64,000 bases of DNA from DIGJ01 sp041739345 (lineage in GTDB: Bacteria; Bacillota; Clostridia; Lachnospirales; Lachnospiraceae), in contig JBGSNZ010000021.1 of the NCBI GenBank assembly GCA_041739345.1, positions 124,001-188,000 on the forward strand, given 5' to 3'. Shown here one piece after another: positions 45,174-54,464 of this stretch (the stretch's first letter is position 1; the number at the start of each line of letters is the position of its first letter). Under the pieces are notes generated by a model. It saw only the letters and a list, made by a program, of their open reading frames with translations. It had not been told where the DNA came from and made no database searches. A program made the translations under genes and the position numbers.

Positions 45174-45202
45174 TTGCAATAGGAGGGGAATAAAGGTATA
45201 AT
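45174..45202 (+). promoter_or_regulatory. Promoter of uppP (and ftsK)
   Basis: TTGCAA (45174-45179), 17 nt, TATAAT (45197-45202). Confidence 0.8.
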
Positions 45203-45269
45203 TTTGGGGGAGAGCATATATTATTAATAGGGTAATATAGTGCAGTTTTATTAAGGAGGATAAGAATTA

Positions 45270-46157
45270 ATGAGTTTATTAGAGGCAATTATAATGGGAC
45301 TGGTACAAGGAGTGGCAGAATTTTTGCCAGTTAGTAGTTCTGGTCATTTAGCAATATTTAAGCATATATTAAATATTGATTTAGAGGCTTCCGGAGGCAT
45401 TCTTTTTGATGTAATGCTACATTTTGGAACACTGTTAGCTATATTTATTGCATTTTGGAAAGATATTAAAAAATTGATTATTGAAGGCTTTTGTATTATT
45501 GGAGACTTTTTTATAAATGTTTCAAGATTTTTCCAGAATGCATTTCATGCGAAAGAAGAAAAAAAAGAGTATAAAAAGATGGTTGAAACAGCTTACCGTA
45601 AATTTGTAATGTTAGTTATTGTATCTACCATTCCAACAGGTATTATCGGTGTATTATTGAGCGATTTGATTGAAAAGGCCAGTGCAACATTGATCGTACC
45701 CGGAATAGGTCTTTTAATTACCGCGTGTTTATTACTTATGGCCGATCGGACAGAATCAGGTACAAAAAGGCCAAATCAAATCTCTTATAAAGATGCTGGA
45801 ATTGTAGGTATTGCGCAAGGTATTGCAACTCTTCCTGGTATTTCAAGATCAGGAACTACAATTGCAACCTGTTTAAAGTTAGGATTTGATAAAAATTTCG
45901 CAGTAAAATATTCATTTATAATGTCCATTCCAGCAGTAATGGGTGCAGCGATACTTGAAATAAAAGATTTTGATAAAATCTCTTCTGATCCAACTATTTT
46001 AGTGAATTATGGAGTCGGTACCATTGTTGCTGCAGTAGTTGGGTACATATGCATTAAAACAATGCTTGTAGTTGTACGTGGAAAGAAATTTAAAGGATTT
46101 GCATATTATTGTTTTCTAGTTGGTGTAGTTGCAATTGTATGGAATTTTATGATTTAG
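45270..46157 (+). CDS. uppP: Undecaprenyl-diphosphatase UppP (BacA)
   Basis: A 295-residue polytopic membrane phosphatase that recycles the undecaprenyl carrier lipid used in peptidoglycan and teichoic acid synthesis. It shows GLVQGVAEFLPVSSSGHL and GIAQGIATLPGISRSGTT, the two inverted-repeat catalytic motifs. A charged cytoplasmic loop (about 85-105, HAKEEKKEYKKM) is typical of Gram-positive members. AAGGAGG lies before the ATG. The ftsK gene follows 42 nt later. Confidence 0.95.
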   Translation: MSLLEAIIMGLVQGVAEFLPVSSSGHLAIFKHILNIDLEASGGILFDVMLHFGTLLAIFIAFWKDIKKLIIEGFCIIGDFFINVSRFFQNAFHAKEEKKEYKKMVETAYRKFVMLVIVSTIPTGIIGVLLSDLIEKASATLIVPGIGLLITACLLLMADRTESGTKRPNQISYKDAGIVGIAQGIATLPGISRSGTTIATCLKLGFDKNFAVKYSFIMSIPAVMGAAILEIKDFDKISSDPTILVNYGVGTIVAAVVGYICIKTMLVVVRGKKFKGFAYYCFLVGVVAIVWNFMI

Positions 46158-46199
46158 AAAAGAAAATAATAATGAAATTTTTGTAGAAGGTGGCTTAGA

Positions 46200-48836
46200 A
46201 TGGCAGAAAGTAAGAAAAAAGGTACAACACGAAAGAAGACGAGTGGAAAACCTCCACTTGGAAAAACAACAAAACGGCAAACTGAAGCGAATTTGAGTTC
46301 ATACCGCGAGGAAATTATTCTTGTTGTTACGCTTGTAATATCGTTACTCATAATCCTAAGCTATTTTAATTTGTGCAGCATATTTGGAACAGGAGTAAAT
46401 TTTGTTTTATTCGGATTGCTTGGTTTTACCGCATACTTCATTCCAGTTTTATTATTTTTTGGAGTTGCATTTGCAGTATCAAACAATGGAATTTTATCGG
46501 CAAAGATAAAACTAATAAGCACTGGAGTTTTATATGCTGTGTTAGCAGGTTTGATACATATAATAATAAATGGTAACGATACGAACAACTTTGCTGATAT
46601 ATTCGTTGCATGTGCGAGAGATCGAAGTGGTGGAGGAATTATAGGTGGAGCATTAAGCAAAAGTTTATGTTTTGTTTTTGGTGAAGTTGGTACATATATT
46701 GTTTATATTGGACTCATAACAATTCTAGTGATGTTTATTACAGAAAAATTCTTGTTTGCAGGATTAAGAGAACAAAGAATTAAGACTGTTAAGAAGAGGG
46801 AAGATAGACGTTTGGAAACTGTTTACGAAGAACCGGTAAACGAAAAGCAAAAAAGGAAACCTGCGAAAGTCTTTACGTTTTCAAGGGAAGATAAAGATAA
46901 TATTGTGAAGGCTGGTAGCGAAGAAAAACCGTTGAAAGCGGCAAAATCAATCGCTAAAACAGTCATTCAACCAGAGGCTACTTTGAACACAGAAATGAAA
47001 GAAACAGAAGTTTCTGATTTAGAGAACCTATCCATTATGCGTGGTTATGAGAAGAAAAATAATGGAAAGAAAGAAGATATGCCGATTTTCGAAGATGAAC
47101 TGAATCAAAAATTTGGTAAAGAAGGATCTACATTAGAAGATAATTTTGTAGACGATGTGATAGTGACAAGTGAAGAAGAATTGGAAAATAATATAGAGCA
47201 ACTCACAGAACCGATTCCTGAACTAAAATCAGAGCTAATAGCAGATCAAATGAAAGAAACCAAAGCTTCCGTTCAAATGGAACGTACCGAAAAACGTGCC
47301 AAAGCTCCTACGGAAGAAGAGAATAAAGAAGTGATTCAGGAAATAGGACAAGCATTAAATCAAAAAAAGAAGGCGTATGTATTTCCTTCGCTTGATTTGC
47401 TCAGCAGCCCTAAAAAAGATGGAAAGAGTACATCAGACGACGAACTTCGGGATACGGCGGCAAAGTTAAAATCAACGCTTGAGAGTTTTGGCGTAAAAGT
47501 TGAAATGAAAAATGTTAGTTGTGGACCGGCGGTTACTCGATATGAATTACAACCGGCACAGGGAGTGAAAGTAAGTAAAATTACTAGTTTAACGGATGAT
47601 ATTAAATTAAGCCTTGCAGCAGCAGATATTCGTATTGAAGCTCCAATCCCTGGCAAATCAGCTGTAGGTATTGAAGTGCCAAACAAAGAAGTATCCATGG
47701 TTTATTTAAGGAGCCTTTTGGAATCCAAAGAATTTAAGGCTCATAAATCCGATATTGCATTTGCAGTTGGAAAGGATATTGGGGGAAATACCATTGTGAC
47801 CGATATTGCAAAGATGCCGCATTTACTAATTGCCGGTGCAACTGGTTCCGGTAAATCGGTATGTATTAATACCTTGATTATGAGTATTTTGTATAAAGCA
47901 AACCCAGATGATGTAAAACTTATTATGGTTGATCCAAAGGTGGTGGAGTTAAGTGTTTATAATGGAATACCACATCTGTTAATTCCGGTTGTAACCGAGC
48001 CTAAAAAGGCATCTGGAGCATTAAACTGGGCAGTTATGGAAATGACAGAGCGATATAAAAAGTTTGCTGATTTAGGAGTTCGAGATATTAAAGGATATAA
48101 TGCAAAAGTAGCGGTGGTCGAAGAAGACAATGATGAACGCTTCCAAAAGATGCCACAGATTATAATCATTGTAGACGAGCTTGCGGACTTAATGATGGTA
48201 GCACCGGGGGAAGTAGAAGATGCAATTTGTCGTTTGGCACAGCTTGCAAGAGCTGCAGGCATTCACTTGATAATTGCAACGCAGCGACCTTCGGTAAATG
48301 TAATTACCGGATTGATTAAAGCAAATGTTCCATCTCGAGTTGCTTTTGCTGTTTCCTCTGCGATTGATTCACGAACCATATTAGATGGTGGTGGAGCGGA
48401 AAAACTTCTTGGAAATGGTGATATGTTATTCTTCCCATCCGGATATCCAAAACCAGTACGTGTACAAGGTTCTTTTGTATCGGATAAAGAAGTAAGTGCA
48501 GTAGTTGATTTCTTAAAAGAAGAGTATGGAAAGACGGAATATAGTGAAGAAATTAATCAAAAAATTACAACTTCGGTAACCAGTGATTCAGGACAAGCAG
48601 ATAACGGAAATAGTCGAGACGAATATTTCGTAGAGGCAGGCCGATTTATAATTGAAAAAGATAAGGCATCCATTGGTATGCTTCAAAGAGTCTATAAGAT
48701 AGGATTTAACCGAGCTGCACGAATTATGGATCAGCTCTATGATGCAGGTGTAGTCGGACCAGAAGAGGGTACAAAGCCCAGAAAAGTTATAATGTCTGTC
48801 GAGGAATTTGACCAGTATATTGAAGAATATGTATAA
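46200..48836 (+). CDS. ftsK: DNA translocase FtsK/SpoIIIE
   Basis: An 878-residue DNA-pumping ATPase anchored at the division septum, required for chromosome segregation at division or sporulation. Four membrane spans lie in the first ~190 residues. A charged, low-complexity linker (about 190-410) follows. The motor has Walker A GATGSGKSVCIN (near 545) and Walker B IIIVDELADLMM. The C-terminal gamma winged helix (EAGRFIIEKDKASIGMLQR) recognises polar DNA motifs. Length fits SpoIIIE-type proteins. The upstream basic tail (KKKGTTRKKTSGK) is typical. Confidence 0.96.
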   Translation: MAESKKKGTTRKKTSGKPPLGKTTKRQTEANLSSYREEIILVVTLVISLLIILSYFNLCSIFGTGVNFVLFGLLGFTAYFIPVLLFFGVAFAVSNNGILSAKIKLISTGVLYAVLAGLIHIIINGNDTNNFADIFVACARDRSGGGIIGGALSKSLCFVFGEVGTYIVYIGLITILVMFITEKFLFAGLREQRIKTVKKREDRRLETVYEEPVNEKQKRKPAKVFTFSREDKDNIVKAGSEEKPLKAAKSIAKTVIQPEATLNTEMKETEVSDLENLSIMRGYEKKNNGKKEDMPIFEDELNQKFGKEGSTLEDNFVDDVIVTSEEELENNIEQLTEPIPELKSELIADQMKETKASVQMERTEKRAKAPTEEENKEVIQEIGQALNQKKKAYVFPSLDLLSSPKKDGKSTSDDELRDTAAKLKSTLESFGVKVEMKNVSCGPAVTRYELQPAQGVKVSKITSLTDDIKLSLAAADIRIEAPIPGKSAVGIEVPNKEVSMVYLRSLLESKEFKAHKSDIAFAVGKDIGGNTIVTDIAKMPHLLIAGATGSGKSVCINTLIMSILYKANPDDVKLIMVDPKVVELSVYNGIPHLLIPVVTEPKKASGALNWAVMEMTERYKKFADLGVRDIKGYNAKVAVVEEDNDERFQKMPQIIIIVDELADLMMVAPGEVEDAICRLAQLARAAGIHLIIATQRPSVNVITGLIKANVPSRVAFAVSSAIDSRTILDGGGAEKLLGNGDMLFFPSGYPKPVRVQGSFVSDKEVSAVVDFLKEEYGKTEYSEEINQKITTSVTSDSGQADNGNSRDEYFVEAGRFIIEKDKASIGMLQRVYKIGFNRAARIMDQLYDAGVVGPEEGTKPRKVIMSVEEFDQYIEEYV

Positions 48837-48886
48837 ATTGCACAAAAAACGACAAATATTTTTTATACCTAAAAAATTATTTTTCG

Positions 48887-48915
48887 TTGACTTGAGGACA
48901 CGTGACCCCTATACT
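48887..48915 (+). promoter_or_regulatory. Promoter of the uracil/xanthine permease with palindromic spacer
   Basis: TTGACT (48887-48892), 17 nt, TATACT (48910-48915). The spacer contains an imperfect palindrome GGACACGTGACC centred on CACGTG, placed where a repressor could bind. Confidence 0.7.
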
Positions 48916-49005
48916 TATTATTAGATGGCATCAGAAAATTATTACTTGATTAATGAATTATTCTGAAATTTTAATGCTTTCTGGAATTTGTTAAGGAGTA
49001 TTGTT

Positions 49006-50346
49006 ATGAAGCAAGGAGATGCAAATGTAAGGATCGAGAATATTTATCAATTGGATGGCAGAGTACCGATTGCAAAAGCAATTCCATTTGGATTACAACA
49101 TGTATTGGCAATGTTTGTTGCAAATATCACGCCTATTATCATTGTTTCAGCCGCATGTGGTATTACTGGTAATGATCTTGCAATGTTAATTCAGAATGCA
49201 ATGTTTATTGCAGGAATTGGCACCATGATTCAACTATATCCAATTTGGAAAGTTGGGTCGAAACTTCCTATCGTTATGGGAGTTAGTTTCACATTTGTAA
49301 CTATTTTATGCTATGTTGGAGGAACGTTTGGTTATCCAGCGGCATTGGGAGCAATTTTAGTTGGTGGTATTGTAGAAGGAATATTGGGATTGTTTGCAAA
49401 ATATTGGAGAAAAATAATTTCACCAATTGTTTCTGCATGTGTAGTAACAACCATTGGATTTTCTCTTTTAAATGTTGGAGCAAGATCTTTTGGTGGCGGA
49501 TATGTGGATGATTTTGGCAGTTTCAAATATCTAGGAGTTGCAGCATTTACATTAGTATGTAGTTTGCTATTTAACATTTTTGCAAAAGGATTTTGGAAAC
49601 AATTATCCGTTTTATTTGGACTAGTTATGGGTTACATAGTAGCACTTTTCCTAGGTATGGTTGATTATTCTGGAATATTAGATGGTGGATTTGTTTCTTT
49701 ACCACATTTCTTGCCATATATGCCTGAATTTAATTTAAGTGCTATTTTGGCAGTCGTTGTTATTTTCTTAGTATCTGCAACAGAAACGATTGGTGATACC
49801 TCAGCTATGGTAGCAACTGGATTGGATCGTGAAATTACCGAAAAAGAAATTTCTGGTTCGTTAGCTTGTGATGGTTTTGCAAGTAGTATTTCATCACTAT
49901 TTGGTTGTTTACCTATAACTTCATTTAGTCAGAATGTTGGATTGATTGCAATGACAAAAGTAGTAAACCGTTTCACTATCATGACTGGAGCGGCATGTAT
50001 GATTTTAGCTGGATTATTTCCACCAATTGGTGCTTTTTTCTCAACACTTCCAGATCCAGTTCTTGGCGGATGTACAATAATGATGTTTGGTTCTATCGTA
50101 GTGAGTGGTATTCAAATGATGAGCCGTTGTGAAATGAATGCAAGAAATACAACGATTGCAGCTCTTTCATTTGGTATTGGTATCGGATTTACTCAGGTTC
50201 CTGAAATATTTGGAGCTTTCCCAGATGTAGTACAGCAGGTATTTGCTAACAACTGTGTAGCAGTGGTTTTCCTAGTAGCTGTTGTTCTGAACTTAGTTCT
50301 TCCAAAGAATATGGATATTAAAAAACTAGAAGTAACAGAATCATAA
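49006..50346 (+). CDS. Uracil/xanthine permease (NCS2 family)
   Basis: A 446-residue nucleobase:cation symporter-2 with about 14 membrane spans. Markers are PFGLQHVLAMFVANITP at the start, VSATETIGDTSAM (substrate-site Glu) in the middle, CLPITSFSQNVGLIAMTKV and GLFPPIGAFFSTLPDPVLGG. NCS2 includes uracil (UraA), xanthine (PbuX) and uric acid carriers. The context has no purine or pyrimidine genes, so the substrate stays open, though the sequence looks closer to xanthine/uric-acid types. Start at 49006 behind AAGGAG; the longer frame from 48988 runs through that ribosome site. Confidence 0.88.
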   Translation: MKQGDANVRIENIYQLDGRVPIAKAIPFGLQHVLAMFVANITPIIIVSAACGITGNDLAMLIQNAMFIAGIGTMIQLYPIWKVGSKLPIVMGVSFTFVTILCYVGGTFGYPAALGAILVGGIVEGILGLFAKYWRKIISPIVSACVVTTIGFSLLNVGARSFGGGYVDDFGSFKYLGVAAFTLVCSLLFNIFAKGFWKQLSVLFGLVMGYIVALFLGMVDYSGILDGGFVSLPHFLPYMPEFNLSAILAVVVIFLVSATETIGDTSAMVATGLDREITEKEISGSLACDGFASSISSLFGCLPITSFSQNVGLIAMTKVVNRFTIMTGAACMILAGLFPPIGAFFSTLPDPVLGGCTIMMFGSIVVSGIQMMSRCEMNARNTTIAALSFGIGIGFTQVPEIFGAFPDVVQQVFANNCVAVVFLVAVVLNLVLPKNMDIKKLEVTES

Positions 50347-50400
50347 AATATATTCCAATTGACAAAAATCATTGTAGCATATGAGATGGAAACTCGATAG

Positions 50401-50430
50401 AAAACCCGGCTCCCATAAGAGCCGGGTTTT
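50401..50430. terminator. Bidirectional terminator between permease and ATP-grasp gene
   Basis: A 12-bp perfect stem AAAACCCGGCTC/GAGCCGGGTTTT with a 6-nt loop and T/A-runs on both sides. Confidence 0.9.
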
Positions 50431-50537
50431 CTATGTTTTGAGGTTCTGCCGAATGTCTATGAGGTTGATTTTTATAGGCCAAAAAACTTACTAGTCGGGT
50501 TCAAAGTATAAAAATGCCCTCCTCTTTTGTGTCCGTC

Positions 50538-51476
50538 TTAGAATAGCAGAAGAATAGCTTCCCGATAGATTTCCTTTGCAATCGCACGGTATTCTTTGCT
50601 TTCACCGGCTAAATATTCCATCATTACACCGCTATTCACTTCGAGTACAAGTAAGGATGAATCCGCTTCAATGATATCTACCGAGGCAAATGAGATTTGC
50701 AAAGCTTTTGCGGCTTTTTTTGCTAATTCATTCAAGATTTCTAACTGTGCGGCATCGGTTACCATTTCAGCGGTGGCACCTTGTCCTAAGTTATGTTTCC
50801 ACTGAAGCGGGTATATTTCATCTTTTTTAAGAATACAATCAAAATTCACAGATTCACTTTGTTTAATGTATTCTGGAGTTAAACGCTTTTCTTTGATGGC
50901 CTTTATATATAATTCAAGCAGAGTTGATTGACCGTCACCGATAAGATGGGGGCGTATTTTGGAGTAAACAAGTTTAACCTCACCATTTAATAAAATGACA
51001 CGGTATTCATTGTTTACAAAGTAATATGGACTTACTGCCATTGAATCAGCTTTTGAAAAGATTAATTGTGAGGCATGCTCTAGCTCAAGCTTTGTTTTTG
51101 CGTGAAATACAAAATCGCCTCCAGTACCATGATTATCTTTTAACACGAGGGTACCATGCGTTTGTAACATTTCTTCCATACGGCTCCAGTTACCCATAGG
51201 AGAGGCATATTTCATCGTTACTGGTGACATGCAGCAAATATGTTCTACGTTTGGAATTTGATGTAGGGACATAACTTCAGATGCAGTACATTTATCGGAG
51301 CAGATGGAGTTGGATGCGGATGAATTAAGTGCAAATTGATAGCCATATATATAAGTTTCTTTCTTTTCTTTTTTTAAATGAAATGCCCAATAATCAGAAA
51401 GCGGTGTACAGTCGATGCCTTCTTCTTTACAGATTTCTAAAATTAATTGTGCAAAATTCGATATATAAGTACTCAT
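50538..51476 (-). CDS. ATP-grasp ligase of unknown substrate
   Basis: A 312-residue protein with an ATP-grasp fold. The lid/nucleotide segment GTLVLKDNHGTGGDFVFH (near 125-142), NEYRVILLNGEVKLVYSKIRPHLIGDG and the metal-binding SVDIIEADSSLLVLEVNSGVMMEYL are visible. It resembles RimK/glutathione-synthetase-like or cyanophycin-synthetase-like ATP-grasp enzymes that join a carboxylate to an amine. The ~100-residue N-terminal domain is not recognised. It is a single gene between a terminator and the divergent fhs, so no pathway partner gives the substrate. Start at 51476 behind GGAGGAATTACTT, not at the in-frame ATG 30 nt earlier. Confidence 0.8.
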   Translation of the reverse strand: MSTYISNFAQLILEICKEEGIDCTPLSDYWAFHLKKEKKETYIYGYQFALNSSASNSICSDKCTASEVMSLHQIPNVEHICCMSPVTMKYASPMGNWSRMEEMLQTHGTLVLKDNHGTGGDFVFHAKTKLELEHASQLIFSKADSMAVSPYYFVNNEYRVILLNGEVKLVYSKIRPHLIGDGQSTLLELYIKAIKEKRLTPEYIKQSESVNFDCILKKDEIYPLQWKHNLGQGATAEMVTDAAQLEILNELAKKAAKALQISFASVDIIEADSSLLVLEVNSGVMMEYLAGESKEYRAIAKEIYREAILLLF

Positions 51477-51666
51477 AAGTAATTCCTCCAGGTGTTTTCC
51501 TAACATTTCTTTCGCAGACTAGTATAACCCATTCATAATAAGAACTCAAATATAACTTATATGAATCAATCTTATTAGAAAAAAATTTTCTTTCGCACTT
51601 TTAAGAATTTATCTTATAGAGTATAATGAAGATATTGTGAAATTATTGAATGGGAGGTTTATTAAT

Positions 51667-53337
51667 ATGAAAACAGACATTGAGATTGCTCAGCAAGCTA
51701 GCATGAAGCCTATTAAGGAAGTAGCGGCACTTCTAGGTATAGAAGAAGATGACTTGGATTTATATGGAAAATATAAGGCGAAGTTTACGGATGAAATTTG
51801 GGATAAAATTAAAGAAAATCAAGATGGAAAATTAATTTTAGTAACTGCAATCAATCCTACGCCTGCTGGTGAAGGTAAGACAACGACGTCGGTAGGACTT
51901 GGACAGGCATTTGGAAAATTAAATAAGCGTGCAGTAATAGCACTTCGTGAGCCATCCTTAGGACCTTGCTTTGGAATAAAAGGAGGAGCAGCAGGCGGTG
52001 GATATGCACAGGTTGTTCCAATGGAAGATTTAAACTTACATTTCACCGGTGATTTTCATGCGATTACTTCTGCTAATAATTTGTTGGCAGCAATGCTTGA
52101 TAATCATATTCAGCAGGGAAATTTATTGGATATTGATTGCAAACAGATTGTATGGAAACGTTGTGAAGATATGAATGACCGTGCCCTTCGAAATATCGTG
52201 ATAGGTATGGGAGGGAAGATGGATGGAGTTGTTCGTGAGGATCACTTTATAATAACCGTTGCATCCGAAATCATGGCAATTTTATGCCTGGCGGATGACA
52301 TGACGAACTTAAAAGTTCGACTTGGAAAAATTATTGTAGCATATAATCGAAAAGGTGATCCAGTAACTGCAAGTGATTTGCATGCGGTCGGGGCGTTGGC
52401 AGCACTTTTAAAAGATGCAATTAAACCAAATCTGATTCAGACATTGGAACATACTCCAGCTATTATACATGGTGGACCATTTGCAAATATTGCTCATGGT
52501 TGTAATAGTGTACGTGCAACAAAAACCGCTCTTAAGTTGGCCGATTATGTGATTACAGAAGCAGGTTTTGGAGCGGACCTTGGTGCAGAAAAATTCTTTG
52601 ATATTAAGTGCCGTATGGCAGGATTAAAACCAGATGTCGTTGTTTTGGTAGCTACCATTCGTGCTTTGAAGTATAATGGTGGCGTATCAAAGGCAGAATT
52701 ATGTGTGGAAAATTTAGAAGCATTGAAAAAAGGTATCGTGAATCTTGAAAAACATATCGAGAATATTCAAAAATATGGAGTACCTTGTGTTGTTACACTC
52801 AATAAGTTTATAACCGATTCTGAGGCTGAACTCCATTTTGTAAAGAGTTTTTGTGAAAATATGGGATGTGAATTTGAGCTATCACAAGTATGGGAATTTG
52901 GTGGCGAAGGCGGTACATCTCTTGCCAACAAAATAATTGATACGATTGAGCAAAAAGAAAGTCATTTTAAACCTTTGTATGAAGATAGCCTTAGTATCAA
53001 AGAAAAGATTGAAACGATTTCAAAAGAAATCTATGGTGCTAAGTGCGTGAATTATACACCAGCAGCATTGAAATCCATTCAAAAGATTGAAGACATGGGA
53101 TTTGGAAAAATGCCAGTATGTATGGCTAAGAATCAGTATTCACTATCGGATGATCCAAAACTTCTTGGAAGACCGAAAGACTTTGATATAGCAATTCGCG
53201 AAGTATATGTTTCAGCTGGTGCAGGTTTTGTTGTTGCAATTACAGGAACTATAATGACTATGCCAGGGCTTCCACGTGTTCCAGCAGCGGAAGGCATAGA
53301 TGTAAACGAAGAGGGAATGATTACGGGATTATTTTAA
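51667..53337 (+). CDS. fhs: Formate-tetrahydrofolate ligase
   Basis: A 556-residue ATP-dependent enzyme making 10-formyl-THF from formate, used in one-carbon supply and, in acetogens, the methyl branch of the Wood-Ljungdahl pathway. The P-loop TPAGEGKTTTSVGLGQ (near 60-75), EPSLGPCFGIKGGAAGGGYAQV, HFTGDFHAITSANNL and the C-terminal MTMPGLPRVPAAEGID are all intact. Start at 51667 with GGGAGGTTTATTA upstream. folD lies about 6 kb downstream as a separate gene. No other acetogenesis genes are visible here. Confidence 0.97.
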   Translation: MKTDIEIAQQASMKPIKEVAALLGIEEDDLDLYGKYKAKFTDEIWDKIKENQDGKLILVTAINPTPAGEGKTTTSVGLGQAFGKLNKRAVIALREPSLGPCFGIKGGAAGGGYAQVVPMEDLNLHFTGDFHAITSANNLLAAMLDNHIQQGNLLDIDCKQIVWKRCEDMNDRALRNIVIGMGGKMDGVVREDHFIITVASEIMAILCLADDMTNLKVRLGKIIVAYNRKGDPVTASDLHAVGALAALLKDAIKPNLIQTLEHTPAIIHGGPFANIAHGCNSVRATKTALKLADYVITEAGFGADLGAEKFFDIKCRMAGLKPDVVVLVATIRALKYNGGVSKAELCVENLEALKKGIVNLEKHIENIQKYGVPCVVTLNKFITDSEAELHFVKSFCENMGCEFELSQVWEFGGEGGTSLANKIIDTIEQKESHFKPLYEDSLSIKEKIETISKEIYGAKCVNYTPAALKSIQKIEDMGFGKMPVCMAKNQYSLSDDPKLLGRPKDFDIAIREVYVSAGAGFVVAITGTIMTMPGLPRVPAAEGIDVNEEGMITGLF

Positions 53338-53360
53338 ATTTCAGAACAATATGGTAATAT

Positions 53361-53415
53361 AAGGAAAAGGAAGATAACAATTATTAAAATGTTGTTACTT
53401 CCTTTTCTTAAAAAA
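53361..53415 (+). terminator. Terminator after fhs
   Basis: AAGGAAAAGGAAG-TAACAA (53361-53380) pairs with 53392-53409 with one mismatch, T-rich right arm. The gene that follows starts only 41 nt later. Confidence 0.65.
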
Positions 53416-53449
53416 GATATCGTCAAAGAAGAAAAAGGGAGAACGAAAA

Positions 53450-54340
53450 ATGGGTTTTAAAGAAGAGTATAGGGTATATGAAGACATGAAAGTGGAAATT
53501 AATGTTTTATGTGATAAGCAGGAAAAAAGACAGGATGAACTTGTAAAGCAGCGTTTGTCGTTTCAAGCACTTTGTGATCGACTAGAAAAAGAAAAAAGAG
53601 ATGTTGATCAACTAGAGCAGTTTTCATTGGCACAAGTTTTGGCAAAAATAACTGGTAAATTGGAAGCAAAGCAGGGGAAAGAATACAGTGAGTACATCCA
53701 GGCAAAGCGAGAATATGATGCAGCAAGTTACTCCGTTGAAGCAATAGAACAAGAAATTTCCCGCATAGAACGTGATGTTTTATCACTACAGCAGAAACTT
53801 TCACAAAAAGAAGAATATTTAATTTCTAATTTTGAGGAAGCAAAGGAAATGAATGAAAAGATTAATCATGAAAGAGAAGAACACCTTCGCATGAAAAAAG
53901 AATATAAGGAAGCGATTAATGCGGTAGATCGAACACTACGAATTGCCAATGATATGAAAGACTCATTACGAAGTGCAAAATCCTGTGCAACATTTGATAC
54001 CTTTTTTAACGGAGGAATACTTGCCGATATGGCAAAATATTCAGAAATCGACCGGGCTCAAAGTTTACAAAATGAACTGATGCAAGCTACCAAATCCATG
54101 AATAAGGAATTATTAGATGTCGATATCAGTTTTCACGGAGGCAGCGTAGAAATTAATGGAACTACCAGAGTGTTTGATATGTTTTTTGATAATATTTTTA
54201 CGGATTGGAATGTAAGAAATCAAATTGAGGAAAATTATCTTAAGATGGAAGACTACGTAGCTAAGCTTCAAGGGATTCAAGGCGGTTTGAAAAACAAAAT
54301 GGAAGCAGAGGAAGAGGCAGTAAATAACTGCCAGTTTTGA
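53450..54340 (+). CDS. Unknown coiled-coil protein, 296 aa
   Basis: Not recognised. Residues ~1-185 are almost wholly helical with heptad-like spacing (KQRLSFQALCDRLEKEKRDV, EAIEQEISRIERDVLSLQQKL). A C-terminal section (SCATFDTFFNGGILADMAKY, LDVDISFHGGSVEINGTTRVFDMFFDNIFTDWNVRNQI) appears to be a small conserved domain with a beta element and helices. No signal peptide or membrane span, so it is probably cytoplasmic and oligomeric. The C-terminal half looks conserved rather than low-complexity, which argues for a real gene. It follows the fhs terminator and precedes the hydratase gene. Confidence 0.75.
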   Translation: MGFKEEYRVYEDMKVEINVLCDKQEKRQDELVKQRLSFQALCDRLEKEKRDVDQLEQFSLAQVLAKITGKLEAKQGKEYSEYIQAKREYDAASYSVEAIEQEISRIERDVLSLQQKLSQKEEYLISNFEEAKEMNEKINHEREEHLRMKKEYKEAINAVDRTLRIANDMKDSLRSAKSCATFDTFFNGGILADMAKYSEIDRAQSLQNELMQATKSMNKELLDVDISFHGGSVEINGTTRVFDMFFDNIFTDWNVRNQIEENYLKMEDYVAKLQGIQGGLKNKMEAEEEAVNNCQF

Positions 54341-54374
54341 AAGAAGCAGATTAACTCTTTTTTACGTTACCTTG

Positions 54375-54395
54375 AAAAAGCAATTGCTTTTTTTT
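54375..54395 (+). terminator. Short hairpin with long T-run after the coiled-coil gene
   Basis: AAAAAGC-AATT-GCTTTTTTTTT: a small stem of about 7 bp followed by T residues. Confidence 0.5.
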
Positions 54396-54464
54396 GCATT
54401 TTTCTTTATAATAATTAGCATATGTAAAATGACAGGTAACAAGTGAACACTTTGAGGAGGTTAT

